64,000 nucleotides of DNA, from assembly GCA_963678675.1 (NCBI GenBank), contig OY783201.1:1498001-1562000 (forward strand), written 5' to 3'. This document shows positions 57,537 through 64,000 of the stretch, in pieces. How positions within the stretch are numbered: the stretch's first letter is position 1; each line of letters begins with the position of its first letter. This DNA is from Xiphydria camelus. Taxonomy: Eukaryota > Arthropoda > Insecta > Hymenoptera > Xiphydriidae. The position numbers were made by a program, and so were the translations under genes. Under the pieces are notes generated by a model. That model made no database searches. It was not told the DNA's origin and worked only from the letters and a program-made list of their open reading frames with translations.

Positions 57537-59675
57537 TTAGTTACTGTAAATTCTCAGTTTTTTCGCCGAGAGAGTCGCCAGATATAAGTTATTCTCAATT
57601 TGATAGGAACATAAATCCACTATAGGATCGGATATCGACAGACTGTGTATTCGATTTCCCGTTGATACACTCCACAATGGCACAGTTTGCGTAGATTCTT
57701 GATACGCGGCTATATAAGTGTCGTCTTCAACGTGTACGTGACACGGTCGAGACAATCGTTGTTGGGAATTTCCACCGTTAAAGACGTGAATGACGTTACA
57801 AGTGACAGCGTCTTCTTCTGCCTTTTCAACAGTGCACACCACATGCCTTGCATTTGGTTGCCTGGAGTTAGGACGCGAGGATATTAAGATATGTTTATTC
57901 TTCTCGTCGCAACGCACCGACACGAAAGGGCCCTCCAAAGGCAATTGCTTTCCAACGTATTCCGCGTTGTTCGGCACGTACGCGTAGCACGAATTTAGAC
58001 GACATGCTATGAAACCGCCTCTGCTGATTCCACCGCCGGGATTCGGGGGGATCGACGTGAGCGAAACAACCGGTGATCGGTCACTAGGATTTTCCAGAAT
58101 TCCAATCGCTCCAGAGGTTTGTCTTTTATCGAACAGAAATATCGATCCGTTTTGTGCACCGGCAAGGAAATTGTTTGAATTTTCTCCCGACCAACAGCAG
58201 CTCCAAAGCTGAGATTCCGTGGTGTACGTGTGCACGGCTATGTTCAAGCGTATATCTACCATTTTTATATTCTTATCAAAACTAACGCTCGAAAGTAACG
58301 TGTTTTCTACGGGATGAAACGACAAATCCCTTATTGCTTGGGTGTGGAGAAAAATAAGTTGTTCCCTCTCGAAATAATCCATATTTATTTTACGCACGCT
58401 GTAACCGGCGAAGAGAGAATTCGTCGATTTTTGCGATACGACTAGAGTTCTGTGCCACGGATTAAAAGCTAACACGCGACAGGTACCGTCTTTGCAAATG
58501 TCTAGGGACTTTTCGAGACTAAACTTCGCCTCCGCGTCTTGGGATACGCTTTGATTTATTCTGACGGTCATTACAGAGTGCTGGTTCTCTAGCTGTACGA
58601 CGCGATTCCTCAGGCCTGTCAATTGGTCATTGAGTAACCTTTCTCTGAGCTTGCAATGTGTATGCTCCGATTCGAGACGAGTTTTTTGGGCAGTTACGTT
58701 CAAGAGTTGTTGCTTTAGAGCCTCTATTTCGGTAGTGTCTATTGCGGACAATTTTTTGGCATAGATTACTCTGATGTCTCTAATCTTGGTCTTTTGATTA
58801 CATTGAGGACAACGTCGATTCCCTGCTTTGCATCCTACCTGCAGCCATTGCAGAATGCAGCTGTGTCCGAAGAGGTGTCCACAGGGCAAGGAACATAGAC
58901 GATGTTCACCAGCATTGCTCCATAGATCCAAGCAGATTGGACAGTTCTGACCAGTTTCTTCATCCTCAGGCTGACTCTTCTTCATGTCACCTGTTGTTAT
59001 TAATAATAATTAAAAAATCAAAGATCGCGATAAGGAAATTGAGGTCTCTTTGACTATGAAAAAGTGATTTTTTTGAGTCTTGCATAAAGAAAACTTACCA
59101 TCATTTACACCTTCGGCTTTGGAAGTCTGGCTGCTGACTTTTTCTTCCACCACTATTATGTCATCCCCGTCATCTTGATCGCTCTCGTTAGGTTCGTTTA
59201 GGGCTTCAACTGCTTCCTCCTCATTTTCTTCAATATCTGCCGCTTCTTCATCACCTTAAATAAATAAAAAATAGCTTGAAATATGTGGTGATATGACCTT
59301 TCGATAAGGATCATATTCCTAGGCACAGAGCTATAGAAATATGATCCTCATTGAATAAAGTTTACTCTGCTTTTTACATCCCGCCTTTATAGCACCAATA
59401 ATTATACCATATTAAATTATTTCGTTAAAGCTCCAAATTATTTTAAGGCGGTGAATTTTTCATTGAAACTCATTCCAGAGGATTTAAAGGTATTGCTCTT
59501 AAAATATTATTACGTCTATAGAGGTATATATAAACACATATCAATTTGACAGGAGATAATTTTTCAGTGAGGTGACTATGACAAATAAAAATATATATGA
59601 CAGTTAATTCATTATCATCTACACATAGAATTATGAAATTCGTGACAGCTACTTACTGTATTCCATAACCTCCAT
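57537..59675 (-). CDS. RFWD3: E3 ubiquitin ligase RFWD3 (RING finger + WD40), 3 exons, 542 aa
   Basis: Exons in order: 59675-59657, 59254-59099, 58990-57537; the introns are phase 1. RFWD3 is a nuclear E3 that ubiquitinates RPA and RAD51 at stalled forks and in interstrand-crosslink repair. Residues 7-45 are strongly acidic. A C3HC4 RING begins at Cys75 (CPIC, then CGHLFGHSCILQW, then RRCPQC). A coiled coil follows (about 125-165, Gln/Leu/Glu-rich). The rest is a WD40 propeller, with GNRIHSLSISDPIVDLCSYQ and NLYLATLSAKKLRIY near the end as in vertebrate RFWD3. Vertebrate RFWD3 is about 774 aa; this one is shorter because the disordered N-terminal region is reduced. It is head-to-head with mRpS30. 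Confidence 0.94.
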
Positions 59676-60176
59676 TTTCTATTTCAGCAGATGTAGGAAG
59701 CATGGGCTTACCACTGTCTTACCGCTCATTACAGAGCTTTTATTATTTATTGTATTTTGGGAATTATCAACAAAAAAAAGCAGCAAATGTGTATGAAGCG
59801 AAAGCCGGACTTCTGTGGCTTTTCTCATTGATGTTTATAGCAGTTGAATGCATTCGGATGTAAACATTGAGATGCGCCCATCTGCAAGGTGCAATGGCAA
59901 GCACAGAGAGTTCAATTTCTAGATGTGTGTATAGGTAGGTTCATTGGTCGGTTCAGCTGTTTTATTGGCAGTGCAACACGTGACCTACGAAGTGCTACGC
60001 GAGGGCGCTCTTTCGAAATTGTGCTTCAGTCCGAGTATTTCGGGTCGTGCTATCGAGTATTTCATGGAGGATGTAATCCTTGTGTCTTCGGCTCTTTTTT
60101 TGTGTATCGCGGTGTTCTGATGGGATTGAATTAACATCATTTATGAGAAGAATTGAATGATTTTGGTAGAGTAAAA
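59676..60176. promoter_or_regulatory. Compact bidirectional promoter, RFWD3 / mRpS30
   Basis: 501 bp separates the two start codons. It contains CACGTGAC (59977-59984), an E-box of the USF/bHLH type, and two ATTGG sequences (inverted CCAAT) at about 59943 and 59964. No TATA box is well placed. This layout fits a shared housekeeping promoter; site function is inferred only. Confidence 0.5.
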
Positions 60177-62373
60177 ATGTCACTGGCTAGAATTAACTGT
60201 GGTTTGCGAATTCGGTCCGTGTCTGTGATTCAAAATGGTAGACGAAATCACACGGTTCCTGCCGTGGCAGAGAGCGAATACAGCGAAGAACCGAAGTACG
60301 AACCGATATTAGACTTATCCCATCGAGCCAGAAAGGCGAGGACTTATGCAAGCTGGCATGAAGAAGTAAAAAAGGTTACTACCGTGGAGGGAAAGTTGCT
60401 CAAAATAAACATGCCACGATTTTACGGATGGTGCTCGGTAATGCTGCACGAAGGGGTTATTCCCTTCGATGGCTTGAGACAAGCGCAGTATGTTACGAGA
60501 ACTCATATAGTGGGAGATGCCGCTTTGCCGTCGTACTACAATAGCGTGATAAGTACCGAGAAACTCGACGCAATTACGAGCAAAGTCAAGAGTCTGATCG
60601 AAGATGCTTTGGAATTTGAATACTGCAGTAGGCTGTGAGTACTTACTTTTGTAAACCTTCTATTCTTCGTTAGACTTGGTACTGTCGATATATAAAATCA
60701 AATGGTTCGTCATTTGTAACAATTAATTTTCATAGTATCAATTTTCACTTTTAATATATTTCAGGCGAGAACAGGAGGTAAGCAAGGTAGATTTAAAGAG
60801 TCCCGAGGCTATGGATAAAATAATTAGCAAATCTGTAGCGCATCAAGTGAACAGAACGATGCTCGCCAGTCTTGCATCCGAATTTCCGCATTTATTGGAA
60901 GCAGAGGTTGATTTCGATCCACGCATCGAAGCTTTCTGGTTCACTGGCGGTATTAATCCTCCGACGGGTTTAGTGAAAAGGAAAAAAAAACATCCTATAC
61001 TTAAAGATATGGCAGATGATCCAATAGAACGCGCTTTTCAATACAGAGGAAATCCAATTCTGCAAGTGCGGCATAACTTGCCGCTTAAGGAAATCATTAG
61101 CCATAGCGAATCGGAAAATCCTGCTTTAGATGTTCCGCAATTTAAGTTCGATCCAAAAGTCTTGGGTTATAATAATAACTACCAACACGGCACTTCTATA
61201 CCAGGATTTTGGCCCGGTGATCCCAGCCAATTTGGCTTGATATCCTACAACAATCGTAGCTACATGTTAAAAAGATCTTTATACGGGGATGATATCGACG
61301 CGCTCAAAACTCAGGCAGTGCTGGGCTGTTACAGCTGGTTACTGTCGCAAGCCTGTTATCTAGGTAGTACTCAGCTGATGCATATCTCTATACATTTGTT
61401 AGCAGTTTTACAGAAACTAATCTTTTACTTCTGAAATTTTTACGGGTAGATCTCTCAAATTTCAATTATAGACTACACGTTTCGTATCAGCCCTACTGCG
61501 CACTAAGCGGCCAAGTCACACGACCAGTGGTTGCCGCTGCCAAAAAGCATTGCGATTTGTTCCGCGACCATGTGGCCAAGTGCGCGTTGTCCCATCAACT
61601 AATGCATTTTCTGTGGTGCGACTTGGCTGCTTAGTGCACGGTAGGGCTTAATATTTTATGGTCGAGAAGCATGGTATTTATGGTCTCGCAATATTGCAGG
61701 CTTCTCGACATTCAATGACGTAACGTACCCACTGACAACGCAAATGGTTATAACAAATGGGCAATGGTGGTCGTTTTGCGTGTATCAATTAAATACGACA
61801 TTATTGCACTCGAATAACATTGATGAGAATCCTAGGAGAAATGTGTGCTGGATTACCGATCCGATGAAACTGTTTGATACGGTGGAAAATGGCAAAGTTC
61901 TTGGTTTCAATGAAGAAGTATTAAAGAACTTGATCAAGTTTTACGCGAATACACCCGAGGAGCGAGTGGGGATCGATATGAAGCCGTACTTAGGACAGTT
62001 CGAACAAGTGGTGGCTGATATCGAGCACGACGAGAGAAGAGTGTTCCTTGAACAGCAATTCAAACATACGATGGCCAACAGACCAAAGCATAAGTATGAT
62101 ATAGATGGAATAAATAAATTGTACATAATGACGTACACATACATTAACTTTCATTTTTCATACAGACTCCTGCCAGAAATTTACAATTGGCAATGGATCT
62201 ACCACATTAGACACAAGACGCGACCGATGGACAAGAAGCGTGAACCATGGGAGTTTGGAATTAACATGATGCTACGTAGAATGGACGATCACCCTCCCGA
62301 ATATGTACCAAAATGTCTGAGACCCGATGTACCCAAGAACCGTAACAGATTTAAGAAAACGTATTATCCTTAA
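60177..62373 (+). CDS. mRpS30: Mitochondrial ribosomal protein mRpS30 (mL65 / PDCD9), 4 exons, about 552 aa
   Basis: Exons: 60177-60634, 60765-61363, 61700-62093, 62166-62373. It is an animal-specific protein of the mitochondrial ribosome, now placed on the large subunit as mL65. The start at 60177 gives a basic, non-acidic N-terminus fit for mitochondrial import. Diagnostic blocks are FWFTGG (vertebrate FYWVRG region), AVLGCYSWLLSQACYLGF, and VITNGQWWSFCVYQLNT followed by NPRRNVCW, matching PDCD9. The last intron (62094-62165, GTATGA...TTTTTCATACAG) is 72 nt and free of stops, so retention would give a 576-aa protein. I prefer splicing because the acceptor is strong and the inserted residues look like AT-rich noise. 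The C-terminal 70 residues extend beyond the vertebrate protein. A MITE lies in intron 2. Confidence 0.92.
61489..61648. mobile_element. 160-bp MITE in mRpS30 intron 2
   Basis: AGCCCTACTGCGCACTAAGC at the left is mirrored by the right end (reverse complement AGCCCTACCGTGCACTAAGC), and the match continues through GGCCAAGTC with scattered transitions. It is GC-rich against an AT-rich intron. No clear target duplication is seen, so the superfamily is undetermined. Confidence 0.82.
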
Positions 62374-62410
62374 TTTGGAGGCGCAATTAACGATGTAGAT
62401 ACGATTTGTC

Positions 62411-62416
62411 AATAAA
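62411..62416 (+). terminator. Polyadenylation signal of mRpS30
   Basis: AATAAA lies 38 nt after the stop codon, implying a very short 3' UTR. Confidence 0.7.
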
Positions 62417-64000
62417 TTTAATTATAGAAAATCGAATTAAACCTCTGTTTCTTTCCAACGGCGATATCAACGACTTTTCGTTACTGTTTTTTTTACGTGT
62501 GTATACGTTTTTATTACGTGCGTTTTACACGTGTATTACATACACATGTAAAAGACGCTGATGGCTCTTGTGTGTAAATTTAATATGGAATTACATGTAT
62601 ATTATCATATGCACAGAGTATTGCGGTATACATCCAAATTTATACTGCCTCTTTCACAGATTAGAATCTTTAGTTTGTTTTTCCCACCCTGAAGTATGAT
62701 TTTTAAATTACATATCGATGCAACTGATGTTGCCTACTCGCAGGGGTGATTGGAGATGGAATAGTGTGGCGTTCGGGTACGCCGGGGGTGTTTTGGAATG
62801 TAACATTTGGCGACATAATTTAGTAAAATTAGATAATGTCATTGAATATTACTAGATAATTAATAATAACAACTGATAGATATTACTACATTTTGTGGTT
62901 TGAAACGCACTCCAGGATGGTCGGACTTGACTTAAGGAAGTTTCCTTGATAATAGAATGAACAGAACGATTTTGACCAAATTCGGTAAATCGACAAATAT
63001 AAATATTAGAGCCCTTCAGTCAAATTTTTGGGATAATTTACTACCGAAGAACGACCTACAAATAGCTATTGCATACTAAGCTGTCGTTTTTTCCTCCGGA
63101 GACGTCGCCTTTATATTTGTACCTAATGTATTTTATTATGCAAATCGTTCTTATCGTTATTTCTTTCGGGCGAGTCATCGCTGGTACACATATTCTTATA
63201 TAATATAAGTTCCTGCTTTTTATAGACGTCCTTCCGATGAATATGTAGCTAGTGTCCTAAATATACACCATGATAAGATGGATTACTCGCTTGCGAATAT
63301 TGCCGTGTATCTCCGGCAGCCGGAAGTACTCCAAGGCTCTTGGAATTGGCACACAGCCGCCCATAGGAGCAGGAAATCCATCTTTTCGCGGAGTCTGTAT
63401 CGAGTCACATATCGTATACGAAAACAGACGATGCGACTGTCCAAGATGTACACTCACCGCATGAGCTTATCTTGAGCACATTAATTCCCGCCGCGTCGAT
63501 GAATGTGCAACCGAGAAATCGTGGATCTCTTTATACCTCTTCATGGGGTCTACGATCAAAGTGACGACGGTATAATCATTTTTGACCTTGCTGAACTTCT
63601 TTTGCGGTTCGCTTTAGCCTCAAACAATCTCGGCTCAACGAGTACATTATAAATTTTCCATTTCCCGGTGCATTCGGTTTTGCGATAGAGAAGAAATACT
63701 TAGAGTTGCACATGTAGGCGACGCTGTCTAATTCGAAATCGAGGAGCAAAATGTACTTGCCATGTGCTGTATCATTAAAAAAGTCGAAGTCGATATCTAT
63801 TAAAGTTTTTTTTTTAGTTTTTGTACTTTTTCAATGCAATACTTGGTTCTAAAGTAGTATTTTTAAATATGGATTTATATTATTATCCAAGTGGAAAAGA
63901 TGTCGATCTGATTGATTTAAAAATATGCGTCGGAAAAAATCCAGTCGAGCGACTAAAAGTTTGGAATATCGTGCATCAGGCACGTAACGGAATATATAGG
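62417..64000. other. Right-end region with coding-like fragments, no named gene
   Basis: The first 800 bp is AT-rich and empty. On the minus strand about 63790-63470 reads as plausible protein in alternating frames (GKYILLLDFELDSVAYMCN, VVTLIVDPMKRYKEI, then FIDAAGINVLKISS before a GTGAGT donor), suggesting a decayed or frameshifted gene. On the plus strand an ATG at 63871 opens a frame of at least 44 codons that runs off the window. I recognise neither. Confidence 0.35.

Overview
The window is animal nuclear DNA, most likely from an insect. Every protein gene recognised is split by GT-AG introns, all the conserved proteins are metazoan, and two are cytochrome P450s of the insect CYP2 clan. 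About the first 19 kb is very CpG-rich, while roughly 27-64 kb is AT-rich. That uneven composition fits Hymenoptera such as ants, bees or wasps, but the order is an inference. Exon models were assembled by hand from splice signals and reading phase, and each recognised multi-exon gene below closes in frame.

Region 1 (1-19.9 kb, CpG-rich). Two tandem paralogs, here called WK1 and WK2, encode secreted proteins dominated by a tryptophan/lysine repeat with Trp almost always 4 or 8 residues apart. Both have a tiny first exon starting ATG-AGG, a signal-peptide second exon and one long repeat exon, with intron phases 0 and 2 in both. WK1 also carries a resilin-like YGAP/YGPP block and a Gly-rich block. 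WK2 instead has His/Asp-rich flanks and a polyQ tail. I know no named family for them. They look like structural, probably cuticular or extracellular-matrix proteins and are the most novel content of the window. About 10 kb of apparently gene-free DNA separates them.

Region 2 (19.9-31.4 kb). An internally deleted piggyBac-like element is followed by two convergent CYP2-clan P450 genes (498 aa on +, 500 aa on -) whose stop codons are only about 340 bp apart. Their introns hold several foldback/MITE insertions. A mariner-type MITE lies between the second P450 and the next gene.

Region 3 (31.4-62.4 kb, AT-rich) holds conserved housekeeping genes, mostly in head-to-head pairs. UTP20 (2780 aa, -) is opposite an MPPED1/2-type metallophosphoesterase (299 aa, +). 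PRPP synthetase (318 aa, -) is opposite UBE2K (199 aa, +). RFWD3 (542 aa, -) is opposite mitochondrial ribosomal protein mRpS30/mL65 (about 552 aa, +). These serve ribosome biogenesis, nucleotide synthesis, ubiquitin signalling, DNA repair and mitochondrial translation. They are neighbours but not a pathway. PRPS intron 2 holds a near-perfect 62-bp-arm hairpin and a tandem alternative donor that would add Val-Gly-Asn at the place where a vertebrate PRPS2 isoform carries Val-Gly-Glu.

Region 4 (62.4-64 kb) has no gene I can name. It contains coding-like fragments on both strands, one of them open to the end of the window.
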